This document shows positions 41,151 through 50,242 of a DNA stretch of 64,000 nucleotides, piece after piece. Source of the stretch: Armatimonadota bacterium (GTDB taxonomy: Bacteria; Armatimonadota; Fimbriimonadia; Fimbriimonadales; Fimbriimonadaceae); the NCBI GenBank assembly GCA_037138755.1, contig JBAXHT010000001.1, positions 1,025,805 to 1,089,804 of the forward strand, in the 5' to 3' direction. How positions within the stretch are numbered: position 1 is the stretch's first letter; each line of letters starts with the position of its first letter. The notes below the pieces were generated by a model. It saw only the letters and a list, made by a program, of their open reading frames with translations, searched no databases and was not told where the DNA came from. Both the position numbers and the translations under genes were made by a program.

Positions 41151-43544
41151 TTACTGTCCGCTTTGGCCCAGGTTCGCTCTTAGGATGGCGAAGTCAAGGT
41201 TTCCGACGGTTCCGTCGCCGTTGAGGTCGGCGCCGTCATTGGCACCGTTACCCAGTGAGCCCCAGACGGAGCGCATGAGGGTGTAGTCGGTGTTGTTGAC
41301 GGTGTTGTTTCCGTCCACGTCACCGTTGGTCAGAGTGTAGCTGAGTCCGCTGGCACCACTGAGGCTGAGAGTGACGTTATTCACGACGCCCAGGAACCGC
41401 TTTGCGGCTTTGACTCGGAGCTTGTAGCTGCCCGAGAGTTGGGTTGTGGTGAAGGTGAACGTGTTTCCTGCGCCGAGACCGGTCAGGTTGACGGTTTGGA
41501 TCACGGCGTTCGTGCTTGCGTTCAGCAGTTCAATGGTGAACGGAATGCTTGCGCTGCTGCCAATGTAGTTGGAGAGCGTGAGCGATCCGCTGACATTCTT
41601 GACCAGTTGGGTAATGGTCAGGCCGTTGGTGAGGCTAGCGGATTGTCCGTCGGGGTTCGTGGCCGTCACAGTTCTGACGCCAACGGTGGCTGTTTCAGCG
41701 ACCGTAACGTTGACCGTAGCCTGGGTCGCGGAGTTCCAAGTGACCGAGTTGACGGTTACCCCTGCGCCCAAAGAAGCTGCGAACCGATCTGGGAACGTTG
41801 CGCCTGGATCGAACAGTCTGGTGCCAGTGATGACGATGTTGCCCGTGAACCCTTGAGATACCGATGCCGGAGAGATAGAAGCGACGGTCGGCGCAGGAGC
41901 GAGAACTTTGAGTACTCGAACAGCCCATACGTTTGTCGCGGCAACATATTCTTGGAACGTCCAGAAGCTTTGTCCATCTCTTGGGTCAATTGTAGTGACC
42001 GAGTAGTCACCCCACCGTTCTGTACCCGAGATCAAGTTAAAGTTCCCACTTCCAGCGGTGTAAGTGACAGGCGCCGTCATGAGGCCGAGTGTGTCGGTTG
42101 CCAGTCGCTCAGTTCCACCAACACCTGGAGAGGTGGCGGAATTAGCGATTGATCCGGCCAGGAAGGCGTGCCCCTGCCGATTCATCGCGATGGCTGGGAT
42201 CCATAGCGAAAGGCTCCCGGTTGAGTCGACCGAAGTTCCAGACTGTGTCAGTGTAATCGTCCCCGAGAACGGGTTTGCGATGTGGTACCACCGGCTACCA
42301 TTCACTGGACCAGTCGTGCTGGCGATCCCTGCCGCCGTTGTTCGGATGTTGTGCGAAGTAAGGACAACTTGGTTCCCGCTTGCATCCCGGAAGATTCTTG
42401 CATTAAACAAGCGATCATCAAGCGCATCGGCGACTTCGCCGCCAAGGATCGGCACGGTGCGAGGGAAGGTGGTTGTCGGGAGAGTCAGGGAGAGATCTGC
42501 CGACGAAGTGAATGTCGTTGGTGCCGTGAATGTGATTCTTCGCGCTTTCATCAAGCTGAAGGCGGCATTATCGACCCCAAGAACAAATGCAGATGTTGCA
42601 CTCGGATCGTCATTCGTGCAAGGCTGCGGCGTCCACATTCCCGCTCCACCTGTACAAGTCGTAAAGATTGTTACCGGTGCTGATCCTCCCGAGATCAAAC
42701 TGGCCTTGGGTAGTGCGCACACTAACGTGCCAGGTGCGCCTGTCGTTGGGAAAAGGTTGATGCCAATGTAGATCCCGTTGTTGTCCACTCCGAGAGTGTC
42801 GTAATCAGAAAATCCTGTTGTGCTTGGCGTAAAGGAAACCATCGTCCAAGTCGTCGTCGCGCTGTTAACATCCTCTCTGGAACTGAACGCAACAACGACC
42901 TTGTTACCAGGATCTGCATTTGTTGTAATGGCCGTAATGAACCAGCGGTTTGTCAATCGATCAAAGACGACTTTAGGATCCGATATTCCGAGTGAGGCCC
43001 CGAGAGGCGAGAAAAACACGTCGGCATCGAAGTTCATCGAGTTCGCCGTCGTGGTGCCGGTGCGGGTGTAAGACCGGATACGTCCGTTCGCCGCGGCGAT
43101 GACGGAGGTGAGTCCTGCATCGCCAGTTGAGTCAGGCGGTGTATACGGAGATTCATTAGAATTTGGCCCAGCCCACGACGCGCCGACAGCGAACAACGGT
43201 TGGCGATCCAAGTAGCCCTTCTCGTCACTTGATCCACCAATGATTGGCCTGTTTGCCTTCAGTGGTTGCTCAGGAGGGGTAATCCTGTTCGCGAAGGGAG
43301 GCCAGCTTGCGACCGCTGGCGCGAGGGGATTGTCCGCTTTGATTTCCCGCTCTCGTTCCGTTTCCTCATTCTTGATGACTCGTTTCTTAGTCGGAATGAG
43401 AGGATTTGGAATTAGCAAAAGCTGAGCGTTTGTCGTAACGACAGGCCCCTGACTGAGTTTGACAACTGCGGTTTGAGCGTAACTGGCCGTTAGCGCAAGT
43501 GCTAGGCCTAGCGAAGCGATCAGTCGAGTTGGTTTGAGTTTCAT
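41151..43544 (-). CDS. Secreted protein with IPT/TIG-like and dockerin domains (797 aa)
   Basis: Signal peptide MKLKPTRLIASLGLALALTASYAQ (quoted as LIASLGLALALTASYA). A large middle part (about 110-540) has aromatic-rich beta motifs but no catalytic family I recognise. Around 555-645 is an IPT/TIG-like immunoglobulin fold (PTVASISPASVSQGFTGNI). The end is a type-I dockerin with two Ca-binding loops, DVDGNNTVNNTDY and DLNGDGTVGNLDF. The dockerin may bind a cohesin or serve as a Ca-stabilised module, common in secreted proteins of this kind of bacterium. ATGA overlap with the PEP-CTERM gene makes one operon. Confidence 0.85.
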   Translation of the reverse strand: MKLKPTRLIASLGLALALTASYAQTAVVKLSQGPVVTTNAQLLLIPNPLIPTKKRVIKNEETEREREIKADNPLAPAVASWPPFANRITPPEQPLKANRPIIGGSSDEKGYLDRQPLFAVGASWAGPNSNESPYTPPDSTGDAGLTSVIAAANGRIRSYTRTGTTTANSMNFDADVFFSPLGASLGISDPKVVFDRLTNRWFITAITTNADPGNKVVVAFSSREDVNSATTTWTMVSFTPSTTGFSDYDTLGVDNNGIYIGINLFPTTGAPGTLVCALPKASLISGGSAPVTIFTTCTGGAGMWTPQPCTNDDPSATSAFVLGVDNAAFSLMKARRITFTAPTTFTSSADLSLTLPTTTFPRTVPILGGEVADALDDRLFNARIFRDASGNQVVLTSHNIRTTAAGIASTTGPVNGSRWYHIANPFSGTITLTQSGTSVDSTGSLSLWIPAIAMNRQGHAFLAGSIANSATSPGVGGTERLATDTLGLMTAPVTYTAGSGNFNLISGTERWGDYSVTTIDPRDGQSFWTFQEYVAATNVWAVRVLKVLAPAPTVASISPASVSQGFTGNIVITGTRLFDPGATFPDRFAASLGAGVTVNSVTWNSATQATVNVTVAETATVGVRTVTATNPDGQSASLTNGLTITQLVKNVSGSLTLSNYIGSSASIPFTIELLNASTNAVIQTVNLTGLGAGNTFTFTTTQLSGSYKLRVKAAKRFLGVVNNVTLSLSGASGLSYTLTNGDVDGNNTVNNTDYTLMRSVWGSLGNGANDGADLNGDGTVGNLDFAILRANLGQSGQ

Positions 43545-44224
43545 GCTGAGTTCCTCTTTCGTCGGGCGAGGGCGGCGAGACCGAGGCCGAGGGCGGCAAC
43601 GGAAGCGGGCTCGGGGACGACTTCGATGTTGAAGTTGTAGTTGCTGGATCCAGCAGCTGTGAATGATTCGTTAAGAGCTGATGAGCTCCAGTTATCAGCG
43701 GGGTTCGCGCCATTGAGTGCAGAGAAGATCGTCAGAGTGCGAACAGTTCCGTTCGCGAGGGCGCCGATATTGAGAACGATATCAAAGGCTTTGCTGCCAG
43801 CGCCATCGATGGATCCGAAGTTGCCGGTGATCAAGGTAGAGCTCGCATAGGTGCCATAAGGTCGAGTTCCCGAAGCTCCGAAGCCTCCGCCTTGCTGAAC
43901 GCTAGTGCTGCCAGAAGAGAAAGGCGCGCTCCAGGTCAGGGAGTTAAAGGTCAGTCCGCTGCCAGCGGGAGTTGCACTTGCCCCGACCGTCGAGGTCTGG
44001 TCGTAACCGAACATTGTGTCCAGTCCGATCAGGTTGCCCATGCCAGTCGTCTTGGCGTACAAAGCCAACGAGACCGTGGTGTTGGGAAGGACGTAGATGG
44101 TCGAAGGAGTGAGAGCCGACGCGTCGCCGGTTTTGTTCACCCAAAAGCTCAATGTTTGTGCCTGGGAGAGGGTCGCCGCTCCAAGAATGCACGCTCCAAT
44201 CAGGAATCGATTTGCCGTAATCAT
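43541..44224 (-). CDS. PEP-CTERM sorted exported protein (227 aa)
   Basis: ATG at 44224 begins a signal peptide (MITANRFLIGACILGAATLS). The C-terminus is a textbook PEP-CTERM tail: VPEP motif, hydrophobic helix ASVAALGLGLAALA and ARRKRNSA, recognised by exosortase for surface anchoring. The mature part is Ser/Thr/Gly-rich and beta-like (a cohesin-like outline from TPSTIYVLPNTTVSLALYA is possible). The downstream gene on the same mRNA carries a dockerin, so a matched surface pair is conceivable. No exosortase gene is in the window. Confidence 0.88.
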   Translation of the reverse strand: MITANRFLIGACILGAATLSQAQTLSFWVNKTGDASALTPSTIYVLPNTTVSLALYAKTTGMGNLIGLDTMFGYDQTSTVGASATPAGSGLTFNSLTWSAPFSSGSTSVQQGGGFGASGTRPYGTYASSTLITGNFGSIDGAGSKAFDIVLNIGALANGTVRTLTIFSALNGANPADNWSSSALNESFTAAGSSNYNFNIEVVPEPASVAALGLGLAALARRKRNSA

Positions 44225-44248
44225 CTCTAAATACCAATCCACTCGAAA

Positions 44249-44274
44249 TAGAATTCGAATTGTTACGAATTCTA
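44249..44274. promoter_or_regulatory. Perfect 9-bp palindrome upstream of the PEP-CTERM operon
   Basis: TAGAATTCG, 8-nt spacer, CGAATTCTA, 25 bp before the start codon. Spacing and symmetry fit a repressor operator. Confidence 0.5.
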
Positions 44275-44342
44275 ACACACTGTGTGAGGTTTCGGAGTGG
44301 TTATTCCCGAACTGTGGAAAAGCTGGCAAACAGTGTTAGGTA

Positions 44343-44693
44343 TTAGTGCCGTCCACGGCTCTTGGAGTACAGATAAATTCCGCGGTTCGCGACCATGGAG
44401 CCGGAGCCGGCCATGAAGAGAAGGAAGACGATTTTGACGATGATGTCGGCGAGGGCGTTGACGGTGGTGGCAACGTCTAGGGGCTTGCCCGGTTCGATTT
44501 TTAGGGCGACTTTGGGAGGGACTTTGTACATGTCGTAGGCCAGTTGGAAGACGAGCAGAATGAGGGCGATCCCGCCTAGGAAGACGGCGAGGCCGACGAG
44601 CGAGCCCAGCCAGTCGCGCCGGCGTGGTTGAAAGGACGCCTGGGCAGGGCCGGTGCTTTCCTCTTCCCGTACCTCGTCGCTCATGACATTCAT
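44343..44693 (-). CDS. Hypothetical two-span membrane protein (116 aa)
   Basis: A charged N-terminus (DEVREEESTGPAQ) precedes TM1 (SLVGLAVFLGGIALILLVF, about 31-50) and a second span (IIVKIVFLLFMAGSGSMVA, about 84-102), with a short loop holding KVPPKVALKIEPGKP. It starts 6 bp after the MFS gene stop on the same strand, so the two are co-transcribed. No family recognised. Confidence 0.8.
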   Translation of the reverse strand: MNVMSDEVREEESTGPAQASFQPRRRDWLGSLVGLAVFLGGIALILLVFQLAYDMYKVPPKVALKIEPGKPLDVATTVNALADIIVKIVFLLFMAGSGSMVANRGIYLYSKSRGRH

Positions 44694-44699
44694 ATTAAC

Positions 44700-45977
44700 C
44701 TAGTGCGCCATACCGACGGTGGGTTCATTGTCGTTGGCTGGGTCGGACGGCTTGAGCACGAACCAGGCCAGCACAGCGGGGATGGTGGCAAGGGCAGCTC
44801 CATAGAGGTACGGATAGCTCGGGTTGTGCTGGAAGAGCCAGTTGGCGAATAGGGGTCCGATGATTCGGGCAAGCGATCCGAGGGACTGGGTGAGGCCCAT
44901 GATGCTGCCTTGCATCTCGCGCGGCGCGCGGCGCGAGACCAACGAGTTCATGCTCGGCATGGCCAGACCGTTGGTGAGGCCGAGAGCGATGGTGCCAAAG
45001 ATGCCTGGGAAGTACATCGGGATGAACGGTACGGAGGCGAACACCGGGATGAATGCGGTGTAAAAGATTCGGACCGTCTTGAGTTCGCCGAGCTTGGGGA
45101 TGATGACACGGGAGAGGCCCCCTTGAGTGATGGCTCCGGTGATTCCCACGACGAGCAGAATTACCGAGCCGAACGTTTTGACGTGCTCTTGCGCAACTTT
45201 GAAGATCCAGGTTGGCTCGGCGAGAAGGCGGAAGTAGGTCGTCTCCAAGTTGGTGAACGTGAGATTCATCATGAAAAACATCCCTAACAGGATCGCCAAG
45301 CCCGGGACGTTGAGTGCCTCCTTGAGAGTTGTAATGAACGACTTCTTTCCGGCGTCCTGGCGCGTGGTGTTCGACTCTTTAACGAGCAGGTAGACGAGGA
45401 CAAAGTTGATTGCAGATAGAATCGCGGCGGTGTAGCCAAGCAAAAGCGGGCTATCTTTACCTAAGGTGAGAAGTCCGGCTCCAAGGGCGGGCCCGATAAT
45501 GAATCCGACTCCAAAGGCGGCGCCTAGGAGGCCGAGTTTGGGGCCGCGTTCTTCGGGGGTGGTGACATCGGCAACGTAGGCGAAGGCGACGCCTAGGTTG
45601 GCAGCAGCGACTCCGCTCAGGGCACGGGAGAGCCAGAGAAGCCAAATGTTGTCGGCGTGGGCGTAGAGGGCGTAGGCGACGACACTGAGCGCGCTGGAAC
45701 CCAGAAGCACAATTCGGCGACCACGAATGTCGCTGAGACGACCGAGCCAAGTGCCCGTCAGCAGCTGAGCAATGGAGTAGACGGATTGTCCGAAACCAAC
45801 CATCAAACCGACCTGAACAGCGGTCTTCGGCATCCCCAGAAACTGAGTAGCCAACCCTTCGCCGCGTAGTTGCAAGTCCGGAATGAACATGGCGAAGCCA
45901 AGCAAATCGAGGAAGACCGTGAAGATCAGAGGCAACAACGATGGGGCAGATTTTTTCGCTGTTGCAGAGTCTTGCAT
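44700..45977 (-). CDS. MFS transporter, TetA/multidrug-like (425 aa)
   Basis: Twelve hydrophobic helices. After TM1 (LLPLIFTVFLDLLGFAMFIPDL) comes the motif-A loop WLGRLSDIRGRRIVLLGSS, and motif C-like GAAFGVGFIIGPALGAGL in TM5, which marks antiporter-type exporters of the drug:H+ family. ATG at 45977 is chosen; the longer frame upstream has no homology-like features and crosses the divergent promoter. It is divergent from the sugar ABC genes and shares their 102-bp control region. Substrate unknown: drug efflux or sugar efflux. Confidence 0.88.
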   Translation of the reverse strand: MQDSATAKKSAPSLLPLIFTVFLDLLGFAMFIPDLQLRGEGLATQFLGMPKTAVQVGLMVGFGQSVYSIAQLLTGTWLGRLSDIRGRRIVLLGSSALSVVAYALYAHADNIWLLWLSRALSGVAAANLGVAFAYVADVTTPEERGPKLGLLGAAFGVGFIIGPALGAGLLTLGKDSPLLLGYTAAILSAINFVLVYLLVKESNTTRQDAGKKSFITTLKEALNVPGLAILLGMFFMMNLTFTNLETTYFRLLAEPTWIFKVAQEHVKTFGSVILLVVGITGAITQGGLSRVIIPKLGELKTVRIFYTAFIPVFASVPFIPMYFPGIFGTIALGLTNGLAMPSMNSLVSRRAPREMQGSIMGLTQSLGSLARIIGPLFANWLFQHNPSYPYLYGAALATIPAVLAWFVLKPSDPANDNEPTVGMAH

Positions 45978-46024
45978 ACGAGAACCGAGAATACCTTTCG
46001 GGTCACGATCTTGAGAAAACGAAC

Positions 46025-46044
46025 TTGTGAATTCGTATTCACAA
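46025..46044. promoter_or_regulatory. Operator-like palindrome, MFS/ABC divergent region
   Basis: TTGTGAAT-TCGT-ATTCACAA, a perfect 8-bp arm palindrome. It overlaps TTCACA, the likely -35 of a promoter whose -10 is TAATAAT at 46059-46065. The position fits repression of the ABC operon by a LacI- or GntR-type factor, none of which is in the window. Confidence 0.6.
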
Positions 46045-46079
46045 AATTGCAAAGTAGTGTAATAATGGTTCTGAGTTCG

Positions 46080-48506
46080 ATGAAGAGCCGCTTTCTTTCC
46101 GTCGTTGGTTGCCTGATGGGGCTGTTTGTGGGTGTGGTTGCCCAGCCTGCCCGCCGAGAGGTTGTTTTCTGGGGGCTTTCCATGGGTCCAGACTCGAAGG
46201 GTCAGGATGCGGTTCTGCGAGAGTTTGAGAGGCGCAACCCGGACATCAAGATCAAACTGCTCAGCATGGGTGCCGGCAAGATGGACCCTCAGAAGCTGAT
46301 GACTTCGATTGTTGGAAACGTCGCTCCCGATGTTATCAACCAGGATCGTTTCACGATTTCGGATTGGGCTTCGCGGGGAGCATTCCTTTCGCTCAACAAC
46401 TACATTGCCAAGGACAAAGGGAAAGACCCACTGTGTCCGACTCCTGAACAGTATTATCCAGCGACTTGGGCGGAAGCTCAGTATGAGGGGCAAACGTATG
46501 CGATTCCAACCGGGGCCGACAACCGTGTTTTGTATTGGAACCGCAAAATTTTCAAGGAGAGTGAGGCGGAGCTTGTACGAAATGGGTGTGATCCAAACCG
46601 TGCGCCCCGCACATGGTCCGAACTGTTGAAGTACAGCAAAGCGATCACCAAACTAGACAAGAATGGTCGGTTGGTCCGTGCCGGGTTCATGCCAAATTTC
46701 GGCAACTCCTGGCTGTACATGTTCGCGTTCATGAACAATGCCCAGTTCCTGAGTAAGGACGGCAAGACTTCGACAATGGACACGCCGGAGGCTCGAGAAG
46801 CCCTGGACTTCATGGTCGAAGGCTACAAGATCGTCGGCGGTTACGAGAACTCGGAGAAGTTTAAGAGCGGATTCCAGGGTAAGGAGAACGATCCGTTCAT
46901 TCTTGGTCAGGTCGCAATGAAGATCGACGGAGAGTGGATTCTTAATGACCTAGCTCGGTACTCGCCCTCGCTTGATTTCCAGTGTGCGCCGCCGCCTGTG
47001 CCGGATGATCGATACAACAAAGTCGGGCGGTTCAAAGACGAGAAGGATCAGTTCATCACCTGGGTTGGTGGATTCTCGCTTGCGATTCCGAAGGGTGCAC
47101 GGAATCCAGAGGATGCTTGGAAATTCATCAAGTTCATGACCTCCAAAGAGGGTCGGATGATCGAGTACCGGGCTCAGGCGGCCTGGGAAAAGCAGAGAGA
47201 CCGAACCTTTATGCCCCGCCAGATGGCGCACAAGGAAGGCAACGAGGAAGCGGCGACGGTGTTTGCGCCAAAGTTTGGCAACTACGGCCAGGCCCTGGCA
47301 ATGCACACCCAGATGGCGAATTTTAGCCGGATTCGCCCGGCGACGTTTGTCGGTCAGCTCATTTGGCAAGAGCACGTCCGGGCGATGGAGGCGGCCTGTT
47401 TTGGCAAGGAAACAAGCCAGAAGGCTCTGGCCTCGGCGCAGGCAAACGTTCAGCGGGATCTTGATGCGTTTTTTAACAAGAGTCAGTACCCTGTCATCGA
47501 CCTGCGCCTTCCTGGAGTGGTCGGAGTAGTAGGGCTGGCGGGGTTCGTCGGCTTCTTCATCTGGCAGTTCAAAAAGGAGCGTATTGGCAAGCTTGAACGG
47601 CAAGAAGCAAAGTGGGCTTATCTATTCATTTCGCCCTGGGTGCTTGGCTTTATGTTGCTTACCATTGGGCCAATGATGGCTTCGCTGTTCTTCACCTTCA
47701 CTCAGTGGGACGTTCTCAACGAGGCCCGATGGGTCGGCATGAAGAACTACCAGGACATGTTTGGAAGCGATTGGAAGATGGTGAGCAAAGCTCTCGGCAA
47801 TGCTGCCTACCTGGCTGGAGTTGGCGTTCCGTTAGGGCTGACAACTGGATTGCTCATTGCACTCCTTTTGAATGCTTCTGCCCGAGGTATTAGGGTTTAC
47901 CGCACAGTGTTTTATCTTCCTGCGATTGTTCCAGGCATTGCGAGTGCGGTGCTTTGGTCTTGGGTTCTCAACCCAGAGCCGGTCAAAGGGTTGATCAATG
48001 CTTATTGGAATGTAACACTGACGCCTTGGCTCGGGGTTCAACCACCGGGATGGATACAGTCCGCTGAGTGGGCAAAACCGGCTTTGATCTTGATGGGCCT
48101 TTGGGGAGCTGGCAGCGGAATGGTTTTGTGGCTTGCCGGCCTCAAGGGAGTTTCGAGTAGTTTGTACGAGGCGGCCTCCTTGGATGGCGCGAATGCGAAG
48201 CAGACGTTCTGGTCGATCACCTTCCCACAGCTCACACCACTGGTGTTCTTTAATACGGTTATGGGATTCATTGGGTCGCTCCAGGAGTTCGACCGTGTGT
48301 ACGTTATGCGACCTTCTTTGGATGGCCCGGTTGGGCCGGATGACTCGATGATGACTCCTGTTTATATGCTGTTCAACAACGGTTTCGGCTTGTTCAAAAT
48401 GGGATACGCGTCAGCCTTGGCGTGGTTAGTTTTTGTCATCGTTGTGATGATCACGTTCCTGCAGTTTAAGCTGAAGGATCGCTGGGTCCATGAGGAGGTG
48501 AAGTGA
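46080..48506 (+). CDS. Sugar-binding protein fused to MalF-like ABC permease (808 aa)
   Basis: The N-terminal signal/anchor (MKSRFLSVVGCLMGLFVGVV) is followed by a family-1 extracellular solute-binding protein (about 25-460: EVVFWGLSMGPDSKG, FERRNPDIKIKLL, VGGFSLAIPKGARNPEDAWK). A membrane span near 480 leads into a MalF-type permease (about 510-808) with KWAYLFISPWVLGFMLLTIGP and the EAA loop YEAASLDGANAKQTFW. Normally these are separate genes; fusion tethers one binding protein per permease. ATG at 46080 is preferred because 46065 would lie in the -10 region. The second permease follows with 1-bp overlap. No ATPase is nearby. Confidence 0.9.
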   Translation: MKSRFLSVVGCLMGLFVGVVAQPARREVVFWGLSMGPDSKGQDAVLREFERRNPDIKIKLLSMGAGKMDPQKLMTSIVGNVAPDVINQDRFTISDWASRGAFLSLNNYIAKDKGKDPLCPTPEQYYPATWAEAQYEGQTYAIPTGADNRVLYWNRKIFKESEAELVRNGCDPNRAPRTWSELLKYSKAITKLDKNGRLVRAGFMPNFGNSWLYMFAFMNNAQFLSKDGKTSTMDTPEAREALDFMVEGYKIVGGYENSEKFKSGFQGKENDPFILGQVAMKIDGEWILNDLARYSPSLDFQCAPPPVPDDRYNKVGRFKDEKDQFITWVGGFSLAIPKGARNPEDAWKFIKFMTSKEGRMIEYRAQAAWEKQRDRTFMPRQMAHKEGNEEAATVFAPKFGNYGQALAMHTQMANFSRIRPATFVGQLIWQEHVRAMEAACFGKETSQKALASAQANVQRDLDAFFNKSQYPVIDLRLPGVVGVVGLAGFVGFFIWQFKKERIGKLERQEAKWAYLFISPWVLGFMLLTIGPMMASLFFTFTQWDVLNEARWVGMKNYQDMFGSDWKMVSKALGNAAYLAGVGVPLGLTTGLLIALLLNASARGIRVYRTVFYLPAIVPGIASAVLWSWVLNPEPVKGLINAYWNVTLTPWLGVQPPGWIQSAEWAKPALILMGLWGAGSGMVLWLAGLKGVSSSLYEAASLDGANAKQTFWSITFPQLTPLVFFNTVMGFIGSLQEFDRVYVMRPSLDGPVGPDDSMMTPVYMLFNNGFGLFKMGYASALAWLVFVIVVMITFLQFKLKDRWVHEEVK

Positions 48507-50242
48507 TGCCGAGCGGAACACTTTTTGCAATTGGTGTACTGGCTTCGTGGGCAGCGATCATCTTTGGGCTCAAGATGGTTAGCCAGCTGTTCTTCATCGG
48601 AACGCGGCAGCTAGACTCGGACCCTCGCCGAACCCGGTCTGAGCTGACAACCAACTCCATTTTGACGGCAGTTTGCGCCATGATCGGAGCAGCTTTTACC
48701 AGGCCGTTCGCTTCTGGCTCGTTCAAGCTTCCACTTGTTTGGTTCGTGATGCCTTGGACGGCGTGGCTTGGACTTGGATGCGCTGCGCTGATTGTCGCTC
48801 GGTTGATCCAGTCGACGACGGCAATTTCGGCTCAAGAACGGGTTGAAAAGCTGAAGGCGGTGGTCGGACTTGGTCTTGCGGTGTTGGTGTTTGCTGGACT
48901 TTACTGGTACGACCCAGCGAACAAGATTACGATCTTGCAGGGCGGGATTCCGTTCTCGCTCATGACTGCGGTTGGAGTCGTATTCATGGCCGTTGCTGCG
49001 GTGGGAACAATGGTCGTGACCGCTCACTCGGCGAATGCCCGTGGTCTAGGGAAGACCATTATCACCCAGCTAGCCCTTCTCGCTGGCTCGGTGGTCTTCG
49101 GAGTGCCGTTCCTCTTCTTGCTCGTCACCTCGTTCAAAGAAGACAAAGATATGAGCTCGCCGAACGGGATTGTCTGGATCCCCAAGGTGACGGAGACGGT
49201 CCCATATTTGAGTCCCGACAAGGCGAAGAAGCACTACGAAACCACTTTTGAAGGGAAGACTGTCGAGGGCTTAGAAATTGGTGAGGAAAACGGGAAGGTG
49301 AAGATTGACATCTTCAAGCCGATCTCGATTCGAGGAACGACCTTTCTCGCCGACCGAACAGCTCTGAAGGAAGTGCCGGTGCAGGCAAAGGTCTACACGG
49401 CGAAAGTTGGGAACGAGACCGTGACTGGATTTGAGTCGGACAGCTTGGCAGACGGCTCACGAGTTTTGCAGATCATGGAGCCGCTTGCAAAGAAAGGCAC
49501 GTCGGTAACGGTGACACCGGATAAGACCGAGGCGGTTCGCCATGTGGGTCTTCGCACGGAGAACTATTCCGAGGCCTTGAGTTACCTTCCGGTCGAGACT
49601 CTTAACGGTTTGGTTTATGTCAAGAACACCCTGATCCTGGTGGTCATGAACGTTTTCGGGACGATTCTGGGTTCGAGTATCGTCGCGTATGCGTTCTCAC
49701 GAATGAAGTTTCCGGGCAAGGAGAAGATGTTCTCGATCCTGCTCGCGACAATGATGCTCCCTGGGGCGATTACACTTTTGCCCCAGTTCCTCATCTTCCG
49801 AACGCTGGGTTGGATCGATACGCTCTATCCGCTGTGGGTTCCGGCGTTTTTTGGGTCTGCGTTCAACATCTTCTTATTGCGTCAGTTCTTCTCCCAGATT
49901 CCGATGGAACTTGAGGATGCGGCAAAGATCGACGGGTGTTCGTACCTGAAGACGTTCTGGTCAATCATGATTCCACAGATCAAGCCGGCGCTTGCCGTAA
50001 TCGCGATCTGGACGTTCATGGGGGCCTGGAACAACTTCATGGGCCCGCTGATCTACATTAACTCGCCAGAGAACATGCCCCTGAGCTACTCGCTTGCGCT
50101 GTTCAAGGGCGACCGAAGCGGCGAACCAGGTCTCTTGATGGCGTTCTCGACATTGACGGTAATTCCGGTTATCGCGCTGTTTGCATTTGCTCAGCGGTAC
50201 TTCATTGAGGGTGTGACCCTGTCGGGGTTAGGTGGTCGTTAG
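48506..50242 (+). CDS. MalG-like ABC permease with extra N-terminal and inserted domains (578 aa)
   Basis: The C-terminal 250 residues are a MalG-type permease (NTLILVVMNVFGTILGSSIVAYAFSRMKFPGKE; EAA loop ELEDAAKIDGCSYLKTFWSI, quoted as EDAAKIDGCSYLKTFW). Two unusual additions: about 190 residues with four or five hydrophobic spans in front, and about 125 residues inserted between WIPKVTE and the usual NYSEAL stretch (containing KVKIDIFKPISIRG, KVYTAKVGNETVTG), probably an extracytoplasmic beta domain. Normal members have about 280 aa. ATG at 48506 is chosen for its GAGGAGG site 7 nt upstream. Confidence 0.88.
   Translation: MPSGTLFAIGVLASWAAIIFGLKMVSQLFFIGTRQLDSDPRRTRSELTTNSILTAVCAMIGAAFTRPFASGSFKLPLVWFVMPWTAWLGLGCAALIVARLIQSTTAISAQERVEKLKAVVGLGLAVLVFAGLYWYDPANKITILQGGIPFSLMTAVGVVFMAVAAVGTMVVTAHSANARGLGKTIITQLALLAGSVVFGVPFLFLLVTSFKEDKDMSSPNGIVWIPKVTETVPYLSPDKAKKHYETTFEGKTVEGLEIGEENGKVKIDIFKPISIRGTTFLADRTALKEVPVQAKVYTAKVGNETVTGFESDSLADGSRVLQIMEPLAKKGTSVTVTPDKTEAVRHVGLRTENYSEALSYLPVETLNGLVYVKNTLILVVMNVFGTILGSSIVAYAFSRMKFPGKEKMFSILLATMMLPGAITLLPQFLIFRTLGWIDTLYPLWVPAFFGSAFNIFLLRQFFSQIPMELEDAAKIDGCSYLKTFWSIMIPQIKPALAVIAIWTFMGAWNNFMGPLIYINSPENMPLSYSLALFKGDRSGEPGLLMAFSTLTVIPVIALFAFAQRYFIEGVTLSGLGGR

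Noticed and set aside
44700-46493. 597-aa start for the MFS gene
   Set aside because: The extra 172 residues cross the divergent control region and the ABC gene; ATG 45977 gives a normal MFS N-terminus.
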